Numbered from the stretch's first letter, positions 34,474 through 43,304 are shown. The stretch is DNA of 64,000 nt from Novosphingobium sediminis (GCF_007991615.1 NZ_BJYR01000020.1:62001-126000); one strand, 5' to 3'. The notes: generated from the sequence alone by a model not told the origin. Translations and numbers: made by a program.

Positions 34474-35472
34474 CTACAGTTTGAGCAGCTGCTTGCCCTT
34501 GTTCGAACCCGAGAACAGCCGCTGCAGCGTGTTGGGCGCGTTCTCGAAGCCGTGCTGCACGTCCTCACGGTACGCCAGCCGGCCCTCGTTGACCCACTTG
34601 ACCAGTCGGCGCCGGATATCCGGGAATTCGCTGGCCCAATCGAGCACGATGAAGCCCTGCATCCGCGCGCGGCGGAACACGAGGTTGAAGTAGTTTTCGG
34701 GGCCCGCCGGCAAGTTGCCCGTCTCGTAGCGGCTGATGCCACCGCAGATCACCACGCGCGCATTCGTCGCGATGCAGGCCAGCATGTCGTTGAGGATCTT
34801 TCCGCCGACGTTGTCGAAGATCACGTTGATCCCGTTCGGCGCCAATTCCTTGAGCTGCGTGCGGATCGGCCCGGCCTTGTAATCGATAGCGTGATCGTAG
34901 CCGGCTTCCTTGACCAGCCATTCGCACTTTTCCGGGCCGCCCGCGATACCGATCACGGTGCAGCCGGCAATCTTCGCCAGCTGGCCGACGATGGAGCCCG
35001 TCGCGCCCGCAGCGCCCGAGACGACGACGACATCGCCCGCCACCGGCTCGCCCACCTTGAACAGGCCGCAATAGGCCGTGACGCCCGTCGTGCCGAGGAT
35101 CGAGAGCATCGCCGTGGGCGGCAGTTCGTGCATGCAAGGGATGAGGCCCTCGCCGTCATGGATCAGATATTCGCTCCACACGATCGAACCCGCAAGCATC
35201 GTGCCGACCGGGAACTTGCCGCCGTTGCTGGCAACGACTTCGGTGATGCCCGAACCGCGCATAACATCCCCGATCGCCATCGGCGCGACGTAATCGGCGA
35301 TGTTCTCCATCCAGCCTTTCTGCGCCGGATCGAAGCCGAGGAAGTGCGTCTTGAGGAGCATCTGGCCCGGGCCCGGCTCGGGCAGGGACGTCGTCACCAG
35401 CTTGAGGTCGTCATCGTTGATGGGGCGGCCGCGCGGGTGTCCGTTGAGCAGCCATTGGCGGGTTTCAGTCAC
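34474..35472 (-). CDS. MDR-superfamily NADP-dependent oxidoreductase (CurA/LTB4DH-like)
   Basis: A 332-residue enzyme like those at 11654, 24338 and 57013. It has RQWLLNGHPRGRPI at the N-terminus, the AGATGS nucleotide loop in SGAAGATGSIVG, IAGGPEKCEWLVKEAGYDHAIDYK and FSGSNKGKQLLKL at the end. The GTG start at 35472 has GGGAG seven bases upstream. TAGTCT (complement of 35506-35511) may be its minus-10. A 31-bp tandem hairpin repeat lies between it and the NmrA gene upstream, so it may be transcribed separately. Confidence 0.88.
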   Translation of the reverse strand: MTETRQWLLNGHPRGRPINDDDLKLVTTSLPEPGPGQMLLKTHFLGFDPAQKGWMENIADYVAPMAIGDVMRGSGITEVVASNGGKFPVGTMLAGSIVWSEYLIHDGEGLIPCMHELPPTAMLSILGTTGVTAYCGLFKVGEPVAGDVVVVSGAAGATGSIVGQLAKIAGCTVIGIAGGPEKCEWLVKEAGYDHAIDYKAGPIRTQLKELAPNGINVIFDNVGGKILNDMLACIATNARVVICGGISRYETGNLPAGPENYFNLVFRRARMQGFIVLDWASEFPDIRRRLVKWVNEGRLAYREDVQHGFENAPNTLQRLFSGSNKGKQLLKL

Positions 35473-35538
35473 GCGGAATCTCCCAGAAGCGTTGTTTCGG
35501 AAGCGAGACTAGCGGCAGTGCCGCGCATCCGGACCTAC

Positions 35539-35624
35539 CGAATTGAATGAGCCCTAGAGGGCTCGGGGCCGAATTGAATGAGCCCTAGAGGGCTCGGGGC
35601 CGAATTGAATGAGCCCCAAAGGGC
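35539..35624. repeat. 31-bp tandem repeat with internal palindrome (about 2.6 copies)
   Basis: AATTGAATGAGCCC begins at 35541, 35572 and 35603, a period of 31. The first two copies are identical through GAGCCCTAGAGGGCTCGGGG; the third diverges to GAGCCCCAAAGGGC. Each full unit holds a 16-base perfect palindrome (GAGCCCTAGAGGGCTC). It lies between the NmrA stop and the downstream MDR start on the minus strand and may serve as repeated terminators or protein sites. Confidence 0.9.
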
Positions 35625-35625
35625 A

Positions 35626-36576
35626 TCAGCCAGCCATGCCGGCAAGCCGCGTGGGCAGAGCCGGATCGCGCGGATCGTTCCAGTCCTGCCGCGCCGCCCA
35701 TTCTGCGAGGCTGGCAGGTTTGTGCTTGAAATGCTTCGCCATTTCCTCTGGCGCAACAATCAGGGGGGAGACGGGCTGCGCGTTGTACCAGCGGTAGAAC
35801 TGGGCCATCCCGTCGTAGATCGAAGCCGGCTTCACTTCTGCCGAGCCCGTCACCAGAAGGCTCATTGCCGAGGCGAAGTCGTCGGGCGTCAGGCTCTTGA
35901 ACACGATATTCTTGCCCGAGACCTTGCTCAGGATCGCCGCCACCTCATCGCCCACCAGCGCTTCGGGGCCGCCCACCTTATAGCGTCCGCTGGGCAAGTC
36001 GGCATTGGTCAGCGCCTCGACCATGAAAGCCGCCACGTCATCGAGGCAGATCCACGAGATCTTGAGGTCGGGCTTGGCCGGATAGGCGAAGATGCCCTTG
36101 TTCACGATGCCGGGCTTGTTCCAGCTGCGGATCATGTTGTCCATGAACACGCGCGATTCGATGATCGCCCACTCGCAGCCGCTCTCAGCGATCGCCGCGA
36201 TGATGGCGCGCCGACCGTCCATCGCCGGGCTGCCGATATCCTCTTCGGCGATGTGGCAACTGGTGTGGAAGACGATGCGCTTCACCCCGTTCGCCTTGCC
36301 CGCCGCCGCAATGTTGGCGCCCATCTTTTGCGCAAGATCGCGGTCAAACACGAACGGCAGGTGCGCGGCAATCGCGTCCATCCCCTTGGCCGCCGCGATC
36401 ATCGAGGCTTCGTCGTAGATATCCGCGGCCACCGTTTCGACGTGGGCAAACTCGGTGCCTGCCAGCGCATTCGGATTGCGCAGTGCTGCCACCGGCGTCA
36501 GCCCGGCCGCGATCAGCCGCGTCAGCAGCGGATGCCCCTGGTCGCCCGTCGCGCCCAGCACCAGAATGCGGTTCAT
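35626..36576 (-). CDS. NmrA-like NAD(P)-binding protein (atypical SDR)
   Basis: A 316-residue atypical SDR of the NmrA/HSCARG type. The N-terminal LVLGATGDQGHPL is the GxxGxxG cofactor loop. HTSCHIAEEDIG and ESRVFMDNMIRSW follow, but no Tyr-x3-Lys is obvious. It is a paralogue of the protein at 45299-46231; both end in a segment like LAEWAARQDWND. NmrA proteins may sense redox state or act as reductases. It lies 12 bases after the KstD-family gene. Confidence 0.85.
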   Translation of the reverse strand: MNRILVLGATGDQGHPLLTRLIAAGLTPVAALRNPNALAGTEFAHVETVAADIYDEASMIAAAKGMDAIAAHLPFVFDRDLAQKMGANIAAAGKANGVKRIVFHTSCHIAEEDIGSPAMDGRRAIIAAIAESGCEWAIIESRVFMDNMIRSWNKPGIVNKGIFAYPAKPDLKISWICLDDVAAFMVEALTNADLPSGRYKVGGPEALVGDEVAAILSKVSGKNIVFKSLTPDDFASAMSLLVTGSAEVKPASIYDGMAQFYRWYNAQPVSPLIVAPEEMAKHFKHKPASLAEWAARQDWNDPRDPALPTRLAGMAG

Positions 36577-36588
36577 CGAAATACCTTC

Positions 36589-38205
36589 CTATTGATTGGC
36601 GAGCCGCGCGGCCGTCCGCCCGGCGATACATCCAAAGGTCAGGGCCGGGCCGAGAGTACCGCCCGCGCCCGCGTAAACACTGCCGGTCGGACACGCGATC
36701 ACATTGCCCGCGCCATAGAGCCCGGGGATCGGCTCGCCGTCCACGTCAAGCACTTGCGCCGCTGCGTTGGTTTTCGCCCCGCCATTGGTGCCGAGCGCGC
36801 CCAGCTTCAGCTGCACCGCATGGAACGGCCCCTGCACCAGCGGCCCCAGCGTCGCCGCCGCACCAGGCCGCGAACGATCGCCATAAAAGTGATCGTAGGC
36901 GCTGACGCCGCGCCCGAAATCGGGATCCTCGGCATTGGCAGCATATGCATTGAAGCGTTCGACCGTCTGCAGCATTTGCGCAGCATCGACGCCGATCCTG
37001 CCCGCCAGTTCTTCCAGCGTGTCAGCAGTGAAAACCCAGTCCGGCAGCGCATCGAAGGGCATCACCGGGCCGATGGGATAACGCCCACGGTACTGCGCAT
37101 CGAATACCAGCCACGCCGGGTTGTTTGGATAATCATAGGTTGCGGGATCGAAGAGGTGGAAGGCCCCCGCCAGCGAGGAATAGTTGTTCGCCTCGTTGCA
37201 GAAGCGCTTCCCAGCGCGGTTCACAAGCAGGCTGTGCGGCAAGGTCCGCTCGATGAGCACGGGCGAGGCGCGCTGTTCGCCCCCCGGCCAATGTGCACCT
37301 CCGATGGAAAGCGTCGGCACCCACCACGCCGAAGTCATGTTCCCCAGCCCCGCGCCGACCGACATGGCGAGCTTGAGCCCATCGCCCGTGTTTCCTGGCG
37401 GCGAGGCCGGCATATCAAGCGGGCCGCGCAAGAAAGTCTTCTTGAGGTTCTCGTTCCACTCGAACCCGCCGGTCGCGAGAATGACCCCGCGCTCCGCACG
37501 AATGCAGCGCCCGCCGGCAAACTCGACGCCAACAACGCGGCCTGCTTCCACGATCAGTCGCTCGGCCTTGAGGCCAAGTTGCGGCTCGATCCCGCGCGCG
37601 AGACACGCCGCCAGCAGCCGCCCGACCATCGCCTGCCCAAACCCGCGCAAGTCCGCATCGGCGCGGCGCTTGAGTTCAGCCGGATCGACAAACCCGCTGC
37701 TTCCGCCAAGCGGCGTTTCGCGCAGCATCATCCGCTGGATAACGCCGTCGCTGAACACCTTCTCCGCCCATGGGCCGAGCGTGGTGAAATCGAACAGTTC
37801 GTTATCGAGCGCGCGCCCGCCTTCGGGCTTTGCTCCCGGGCGGTCGAGATAATAGTCCGGATAACTCGGCAGGATACTCACCGCGAGCGCGTCTGCTTCC
37901 TCCAGAAACGCCAGCGCATTCGGCGCTTCGCGCACGAAAGCGCCAAGCACGTCGGCATCCATTTCGCCGTGATCGAGGCTGCCAAAATAGGCGAGCGCGT
38001 CTTCCTCGCTATCGGCCATGCCGGCGGCCTGCATGCGCGGGTTGTTCGCGGCCCAGATAATCCCGCCCGAAACGGCAGCCGTGCCGCCCAGCCGGTCGCC
38101 CTTTTCGGCCAGCGTGACCTGCGCCCCCGCCGCATGGGCCGCCAGCGCCGCAGCCATCCCTGCCGCGCCCGCGCCGATAATCAGAACGTCAGTCGTCTCG
38201 CTCAC
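36589..38205 (-). CDS. FAD-dependent 3-ketosteroid dehydrogenase-family flavoprotein
   Basis: A 538-residue flavoprotein of the fumarate-reductase/KstD family. FAD-binding GAGAAGMAAAL is at 11-21. GGTAAVSGGIIWAANN is near 40. YPDYYLDRPGAKPEGGRAL contains the Tyr pair corresponding to KstD Tyr119. EANNY matches the KstD EAxPY Tyr. VYAGAGGTLGPALTFG near the end matches KstD Tyr487/Gly491. All catalytic landmarks of 1- or 4-dehydrogenation of 3-oxosteroids are present, so it should desaturate a 3-oxo ring substrate. The GTG at 38205 follows the SDR stop by one base. A steroid substrate is an inference; other cyclic ketones are possible. Confidence 0.87.
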   Translation of the reverse strand: MSETTDVLIIGAGAAGMAAALAAHAAGAQVTLAEKGDRLGGTAAVSGGIIWAANNPRMQAAGMADSEEDALAYFGSLDHGEMDADVLGAFVREAPNALAFLEEADALAVSILPSYPDYYLDRPGAKPEGGRALDNELFDFTTLGPWAEKVFSDGVIQRMMLRETPLGGSSGFVDPAELKRRADADLRGFGQAMVGRLLAACLARGIEPQLGLKAERLIVEAGRVVGVEFAGGRCIRAERGVILATGGFEWNENLKKTFLRGPLDMPASPPGNTGDGLKLAMSVGAGLGNMTSAWWVPTLSIGGAHWPGGEQRASPVLIERTLPHSLLVNRAGKRFCNEANNYSSLAGAFHLFDPATYDYPNNPAWLVFDAQYRGRYPIGPVMPFDALPDWVFTADTLEELAGRIGVDAAQMLQTVERFNAYAANAEDPDFGRGVSAYDHFYGDRSRPGAAATLGPLVQGPFHAVQLKLGALGTNGGAKTNAAAQVLDVDGEPIPGLYGAGNVIACPTGSVYAGAGGTLGPALTFGCIAGRTAARLANQ

Positions 38206-38206
38206 C

Positions 38207-38980
38207 TTACAGCCCCCCGGCGACGTAGAGGCACTGCCCCGTCACCCAACCTGAGGCCGGCGAGCACAGGTAGACTGCCGCCGCCGCGATATCCTCCTCG
38301 CGGCCATAGCGTTGCAGTGGAATGCGGATCATCTCGCGCAGCGCCTCGCGCGCTGCTTCATCGCCAGTGCGCATGCACTCGTTGAAGTTCTGCGTCGGGA
38401 TCGGCCCCGGCGCGACGGCATTGATGCGGATCCTGGGCGCGAGTTCGCGCGAAAGCGTCTCGGTCAGGCTGTTAACCCCGGCCTTGGCCGCGGCATAAGG
38501 CCCGTTCTTGACCTGCGGCCCGAACGCCGCGCGCGATGAGGTGTTGAGGATTGTGCCGCCAGCCTCGCCCATGGCCTTGGCCGCAACCACTGCCCCCATC
38601 CATACGGCCTTGAGGTTGAGATCGACTTGCGCGTCCCAGCTTTCCTCGGTTGTCTTCGTCAGATAACGCGGATTGCCATCAGGAATGCCGCCAGCATTGC
38701 TCACCCAGATGCTGACCGACCCGAGTTCCTCGGCTGCCCGCGCTGCCAAGTTCTCAAGCGCCGCCATGGACGTCGCATCGGTGGGCACGGCAATCGCCCG
38801 CCGCCCCCGCGCGCGGATTTCCTCAGCCACCGCCTCGATATCCGCCGCCGTGCGCGCGCCAAGCGCCACGTCAGCGCCCGCTTCGGCCAGCGCTATGGCA
38901 ATCGCGCGGCCAATCCCCTTGCCCGCGCCGGTGACCACGGCCACCCGCCCATCGATGCGGAAGCTGTCGAGAATGCTCAT
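38207..38980 (-). CDS. Short-chain dehydrogenase/reductase (SDR)
   Basis: A 257-residue SDR with TGAGKGIG at 16-23, SNAGG, Ser in NTSSRAAFG, and YAAAK. The C-terminal WVTGQCLYVAGGL lacks the usual VDGG (VAGG instead). The ATG at 38980 overlaps the Rieske stop (ATGA). It is followed one base later by the KstD-family gene. The trio Rieske-SDR-KstD is suggestive of ring A chemistry. Substrate unknown. Confidence 0.88.
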   Translation of the reverse strand: MSILDSFRIDGRVAVVTGAGKGIGRAIAIALAEAGADVALGARTAADIEAVAEEIRARGRRAIAVPTDATSMAALENLAARAAEELGSVSIWVSNAGGIPDGNPRYLTKTTEESWDAQVDLNLKAVWMGAVVAAKAMGEAGGTILNTSSRAAFGPQVKNGPYAAAKAGVNSLTETLSRELAPRIRINAVAPGPIPTQNFNECMRTGDEAAREALREMIRIPLQRYGREEDIAAAAVYLCSPASGWVTGQCLYVAGGL

Positions 38981-40287
38981 GCGGGTTCTGCCTCGCGTTC
39001 CATCAGGTTCACGCGCGGATCGTTCGGCCAGACCCATTCCTTGCCGATCACCTGCTGCGCCGCGAGGTGCGGCGGCACGTTCTCCAGCCCGATCATCTTG
39101 TCGCAGGTCTGGTGGAAGCTGTAGATGCGCGCTTCCTGATAGCTCAGCGGGACGGACTTGAAGCCGTCGCTTTCCATCGACTTCTGGATCGCCTCGCCGA
39201 ACTGCGTGTCCTCCTGAATGATCGGGCTCATCTCGCGCTCACCCTTGCCGTCGGGCCCAATCTTCCTATTTGGAACCGTCCACAGATCCGGCACCGGGCC
39301 ATCGCCCCAATCGAGCGCCATGGTGATGAGTTCCAGCCGCGTGGTGTTCAGCGAAGTGGGCCAGAATATCAGCGGCGGGATGAAGAAGTTCGAGAGCGGC
39401 GAGACCCAGTTGGGGAACATCGTGTAGCTCTGGGTCGTGGTTCGCCCCAGTTCGCCCACCGTCTCGATCGACTGCCATTCGGGCGGGTTATCGATTGCCC
39501 GCACGTGTTCGCGGTTGGTGTTGCGCGGCGGCGGCGCAATCATGCGGGCATGACCGCCGGGGAACATCGTGTTCACATTGCGCTTGGAATCGACCAGCGG
39601 GGCTACCGTATCGGGGTGGATGAACGGCACATGGTAGACCTCCATGTTGGCCTCCATCGCCACCTTCCAGTTGCATTTCAGATCGAACGACTGGCGCGCC
39701 GCGAGCCGCACCTTGTCGAAGGCGAATTCCTCCCACTCGTCCCACAGCGGACCCATCCAATCCCGCAGCGACATCGCGCCTTCATCGAGGTTCACGAAGA
39801 TCAGCTTGCCGTACATCTCGCAGCGCACAGAAATCAGGCTGCGGCACGATTTGTCGAAGTTGCTGCCGAAATCCTGCGATTCCGGCACGCCGACGAGCTC
39901 GCCATCCGTCTTGTAAGTCCAGTTGTGATAGCCGCACATCAGGCGCGGGGTGCGCCCGCGCTGCGCGGTGACGACCGGCGCGCCGCGATGCCGGCAGGTG
40001 TTGTAGAAGGCTCGGACCACCCCATCCATGCCGTGGACGATAATCAGCGGTTGCCCCACGTTGTCCCACTGCATGAAGCTGCCCGGCTCGGGCACTTCAT
40101 CGAGATGCGCGGCAAACAGCCAGCTCTTCTTCCAGATATGCTGCTGCTCGAGGTCGTAATATTCCTGGCTGGTGTAGCGCCCGGCGGGAAGGTCCGGCAG
40201 ATGCGGGAAGCCCTCGGGCGGGCGACTGCGCGCCGCTTCCCATTCCATCAGCCGCTTGATCGTGTCGACCGTCTGCTGATCCATCAT
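38977..40287 (-). CDS. Rieske non-heme iron oxygenase, alpha subunit
   Basis: A 436-residue Rieske oxygenase. Rieske ligands are Cys98, His100, Cys118 and His121 (CRH...CGYH, with CGYHNW in place of the usual CPYHGW). The iron site is Glu216, His219 and His224 (MEVYHVPFIH). The ATG at 40287 has AGGAG 8 bases upstream; a GTG at 40296 is an alternative. It sits between SDR genes upstream of a KstD-family flavoprotein. Its resemblance to KshA-type enzymes is only by context. Likely homotrimer, with electron donors elsewhere. Confidence 0.91.
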   Translation of the reverse strand: MMDQQTVDTIKRLMEWEAARSRPPEGFPHLPDLPAGRYTSQEYYDLEQQHIWKKSWLFAAHLDEVPEPGSFMQWDNVGQPLIIVHGMDGVVRAFYNTCRHRGAPVVTAQRGRTPRLMCGYHNWTYKTDGELVGVPESQDFGSNFDKSCRSLISVRCEMYGKLIFVNLDEGAMSLRDWMGPLWDEWEEFAFDKVRLAARQSFDLKCNWKVAMEANMEVYHVPFIHPDTVAPLVDSKRNVNTMFPGGHARMIAPPPRNTNREHVRAIDNPPEWQSIETVGELGRTTTQSYTMFPNWVSPLSNFFIPPLIFWPTSLNTTRLELITMALDWGDGPVPDLWTVPNRKIGPDGKGEREMSPIIQEDTQFGEAIQKSMESDGFKSVPLSYQEARIYSFHQTCDKMIGLENVPPHLAAQQVIGKEWVWPNDPRVNLMEREAEPA

Positions 40288-40317
40288 CTGCCGCACTCCT
40301 GTTCCGGGCGAACGCGC

Positions 40318-41088
40318 TCAGGCGTTGCCAGCAATCACCGATTTCGCATCATCCACGCGGATCGCCGCGCCGTTGATGAACTTGCTTTCGTCCGAGGCGA
40401 GGAACACCACGGTGTAGGCAATGTCGTCAGGCTCACCGAGCTTGGTGATCGGCCCGCCATTGAGCGCCTCTTCCGCACCGCGCATCAATGCAGCCTGCCG
40501 CCCCACTTCGATCACCATCGGCGTCAGGATACCGGCGGGGTGGATCGAGTTGCAGCGAATGTTGTAGCCCTGCCGCGCGCAATGGACGGCTACGGCGCGA
40601 GTAAGCCCTTCTACCGCACCCTTTGCTGCGCAATATGCCGCAACAGCACTCTCGCCCTGCACTGAAGCAATCGAGGCCATGTTGACGATCGAGCCGCCGC
40701 CGGTTTCCTTCATCACGCGCACTGCGTGCTGGCAGCCAAACCACGTGCCATCCGCGCTGACGGCCATGATGAAGCGGTAGTCCTTCTCGGTCTGCGTTTC
40801 GATATCGCCAAGTTCGACCACGCCCGCGTTGTTGACGAGAATATCGAGCTTGCCGTGCCGCGCGACAACGTCATCGACCAGCACGCGCCATTCCGCATCG
40901 TGCCGCACATCGAGATGGCGATACTCGGCCATATCGCCCAGTTCGGCGGCGACACGCTCACCGTTCGCGCTGTCCACATCGGTGAGGATCACGCGTGCAC
41001 CTTCACGCACGAACATGCGTGCGTCCGCCTCGCCGAGGCCCTTGGCCGCGCCGGTGATGATCGCAACTTTCCCCTGAAGTCTGCCCAT
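40318..41088 (-). CDS. Short-chain dehydrogenase/reductase (SDR)
   Basis: A 256-residue classical SDR with TGAAKGLG at 12-19, VILTDVDSANG (acidic beta-2), NNAGVVELGD and YCAAK. A close paralogue of the SDR at 19187. It heads the minus-strand unit SDR-Rieske-SDR-KstD-NmrA. About 50 bases upstream is CCTAGCATC (complement of 41136-41144), matching a motif ahead of the P450 and DUF35 genes. It is divergent from a SnoaL_4 gene; the 89-base gap serves both. Confidence 0.9.
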   Translation of the reverse strand: MGRLQGKVAIITGAAKGLGEADARMFVREGARVILTDVDSANGERVAAELGDMAEYRHLDVRHDAEWRVLVDDVVARHGKLDILVNNAGVVELGDIETQTEKDYRFIMAVSADGTWFGCQHAVRVMKETGGGSIVNMASIASVQGESAVAAYCAAKGAVEGLTRAVAVHCARQGYNIRCNSIHPAGILTPMVIEVGRQAALMRGAEEALNGGPITKLGEPDDIAYTVVFLASDESKFINGAAIRVDDAKSVIAGNA

Positions 41089-41177
41089 TTTCCGGCCTTC
41101 CTCTCAATTATGCAAGTTCCCACCAATTCACCCCGGATGCTAGGCAGACGTTACTAGCAAAAGAGAGGGGAAGCGCC

Positions 41178-41642
41178 GTGGCACTGACGATGGACGAGCT
41201 CTCGGCGCGCGAGGAAATCCGCGATCTGCTCCACCGCTATTGCAAGGGAATCGACCGGAAAGACTGGGCTTTGGTGCGTTCGTGCTTTGCCGACGACCAT
41301 GTCCACCGGCACTCCACCTTCGTCGGTTCGCCGGACGAATTTATCGGTTTTGCCAGTGCCGTGCTGGGCACGATCCCCGCGACGCATCACACCATCGGCA
41401 ACGTCCACTTTGCATTCGCCGAAGACGGCCTCAGCGTGGCGACCGAGGCCAACTTCGTTGCCTACCACTTCATCGAAGCGGGCCACCTGGAAGGCACGCC
41501 TGTGCCGACGCATGGCAAGGCAACCGACTGGATCGTTGCTGGCCGCTACTGCGACCGCATGGAAAAGCGCGATGGGCGCTGGATCATCGTGGCGCGACAA
41601 GCGTACCATGACTGGGAACGCGTGGACGCTGCCAACACATAG
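41178..41642 (+). CDS. SnoaL_4-like protein, putative dehydratase
   Basis: A 154-residue SnoaL_4 protein. Tyr and Asp of LLHRYCKGIDRKD and His of ATHHTIGNVHF match the dehydratase catalytic set. A GTG at 41178 is the likely start because GAGAGGGG lies seven bases upstream; an ATG at 41190 is the alternative. It is the fourth SnoaL_4 protein of the window. It may form a unit with the downstream SDR and TIM-barrel genes, although a repeat separates them. Confidence 0.83.
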   Translation: MALTMDELSAREEIRDLLHRYCKGIDRKDWALVRSCFADDHVHRHSTFVGSPDEFIGFASAVLGTIPATHHTIGNVHFAFAEDGLSVATEANFVAYHFIEAGHLEGTPVPTHGKATDWIVAGRYCDRMEKRDGRWIIVARQAYHDWERVDAANT

Positions 41643-41657
41643 GAAATCTCCCCCACG

Positions 41658-41735
41658 CCCGCTCGTGCTGAGCTTGTCGAAGCATCATGCACGGTGGTCG
41701 CGCCAACACCCTTCGACAAGCTCAGGGTGAGCGGG
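41658..41735. repeat. Palindromic repeat, CTGAGCTTGTCGAAG family, copy 2
   Basis: The arms 41658-41682 and 41711-41735 pair (GAGCTTGTCGAAG with CTTCGACAAGCTC) apart from a few mismatches near GTG. The spacer is 28 bases. It lies 15 bases after the SnoaL_4 stop and 37 bases before the SDR. A related element is at 45149. Confidence 0.85.
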
Positions 41736-41772
41736 AGTGGGCTGGAGGATGTTGATAGAGAAGGGAAATAGG

Positions 41773-42513
41773 ATGCGACTGAACGGCAAGACAGCCCTGA
41801 TCACCGGCGGTTCCTCGGGGCTGGGTGCCGCCATGTCGCGGCGCTTCGTCGCCGAAGGCGCGAGCGTTGTGATCGCAGACATTGATGATGCGAACGGCGA
41901 AGCCCTCGCCGCTGAACTCGGTGACAAGGCCAGCTACATCCACCTCGACGTGACCAAGGAAGCCGATTGGGCCGCCGCCTTCGCCGGGATCGAGACCGTC
42001 GACTGCGTCATCAACAACGCCGGGATCACCACGGCAGGCAATATCGAGCAAGTGACGCTCGAGCAGTTCCGCCACGAATTCGAGATCGACGTCGTAGGCG
42101 TGTTCCTCGGCTGCAAGTACGCGGTTGCCGCCATGAAGGAACGCGGCGGTTCGATCATCAACATGTCGTCGCTCGCGGGCATCAAGGCGACCGCCGATCT
42201 AGTGGCCTACAACGGCGCGAAGGCGGCAGTGGCGATCATGACGAAGTCGATCGCGGCGCACTGCGGCAAGAGCGGCTACGGCATTCGCTGCAACTCGATC
42301 CACCCCGGCGTGATCCGCACCCCGATCCTCGACAAGGTGCTGGCACAAGTACCCAATCCGGACGAAGTCTACGCCGGCTGGGTCGCCGTGCATCCCATCG
42401 GCCGCATCGGCACGCCGGAGGAAATCGCCGCCATCGCGGTCTACCTCGCCTCGGACGAATCCGGCTTCACCACCGGCGCCGAGTTTCGCATCGACGGGGG
42501 AAGCTCGATCTGA
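41773..42513 (+). CDS. Short-chain dehydrogenase/reductase (SDR)
   Basis: A 246-residue SDR with TGGSSGLG at 12-19, VVIADIDDANG, NNAGITTAG, and YNGAK. The start at 41773 places TGGSSGLG at the usual distance; an upstream in-frame ATG at 41749 is less likely. It shares a base with the next gene's ATG (TGATG overlap). Substrate unknown. Confidence 0.9.
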   Translation: MRLNGKTALITGGSSGLGAAMSRRFVAEGASVVIADIDDANGEALAAELGDKASYIHLDVTKEADWAAAFAGIETVDCVINNAGITTAGNIEQVTLEQFRHEFEIDVVGVFLGCKYAVAAMKERGGSIINMSSLAGIKATADLVAYNGAKAAVAIMTKSIAAHCGKSGYGIRCNSIHPGVIRTPILDKVLAQVPNPDEVYAGWVAVHPIGRIGTPEEIAAIAVYLASDESGFTTGAEFRIDGGSSI

Positions 42514-43304
42514 TGAACCCGATCAGCCTCGCCTCGGGCATCGTCCCCGAATTCGGCCCGGTGGAGACCATCCGCGCCGCACGCTTCGGCGGGTTCGATG
42601 CGGTCGGCCTCTGGGTCGTGCCCGAGACATGGACTGACACTACAACCCGTGAGGCCCGCGCCGCACTCGCGGATACTGGCCTGCCGGTGGTGGATGTCGA
42701 GGTCATCTGGCTCCAGCCAGGCAGCGATATGGCGGCGCACAAGAAGGTGATCGACGTCGGCGCGGAGTTGGGCGCGCAGAACGTGCTGTGCGTGTCGTCT
42801 GAACCCGACGTGGGCGTGACGGCAGCGCGGCTGCACGAGCTTTGCGTCCATGCCGAAGGGACGGGGCTGCGCGTCGCGCTGGAGTTCGGGATCTTCACCG
42901 AGGTCAAAAACCTGACGATGGCGCTGGGCGTGCTCGATCACGTCGGCCATCCCTTGCGCGCGCTGCTGATCGATCCGATCCATGTCGACCGCTCGCAGAG
43001 CTCGATTGCCGATATCGCAAAGGTTCCGCGCGAACTGCTGCCCTATGCGCAGTTTTGCGACGCACCCGCCAAGCGCCCTGACCCTGCGAATTTCGCCGCG
43101 ATCATCGAAGACGCCATCGACCTTCGCGAACAATGCGGCGAAGGCGCGCTGGCGCTGGCGGATATCTACAAGGGCTTGCCGCCGGGCATCCCCCTCAGCA
43201 TCGAGTTGCGTTCAAAGGCTTTGCGCGACGGGTTCCCCGATCCAGGCGAACGCGCGCGGGCGGTGGCTGAGGCGACGCGGCGCTGGTTGGGGGCGCAGGC
43301 ATAG
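42513..43304 (+). CDS. Xylose-isomerase-like TIM-barrel protein
   Basis: A 263-residue TIM-barrel protein of the sugar-phosphate isomerase/epimerase type. Candidate metal ligands lie on separate strands: Glu in VVDVEVIWL, Glu in VALEFGIF, Asp and His in LLIDPIHVDRS, and Glu in LSIELRSK, the expected Glu-Asp-His-Glu pattern. The ATG at 42513 overlaps the SDR stop. Its relatives include isomerases, epimerases and ring-cleavage-associated enzymes; with an SDR it could act on a hydroxy-ketone. No sugar pathway is nearby. Confidence 0.8.
   Translation: MNPISLASGIVPEFGPVETIRAARFGGFDAVGLWVVPETWTDTTTREARAALADTGLPVVDVEVIWLQPGSDMAAHKKVIDVGAELGAQNVLCVSSEPDVGVTAARLHELCVHAEGTGLRVALEFGIFTEVKNLTMALGVLDHVGHPLRALLIDPIHVDRSQSSIADIAKVPRELLPYAQFCDAPAKRPDPANFAAIIEDAIDLREQCGEGALALADIYKGLPPGIPLSIELRSKALRDGFPDPGERARAVAEATRRWLGAQA

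Noticed and set aside
35539..35624. CRISPR array
   Set aside because: The repeats are strictly tandem with no spacers, and no cas genes are near.
35578..38385. A 935-codon plus-strand open frame opposite the NmrA and KstD-family genes
   Set aside because: It is antisense to well-supported proteins, is rich in Arg, His and Ala, has no domain pattern, and is explained by high GC third positions removing stops.
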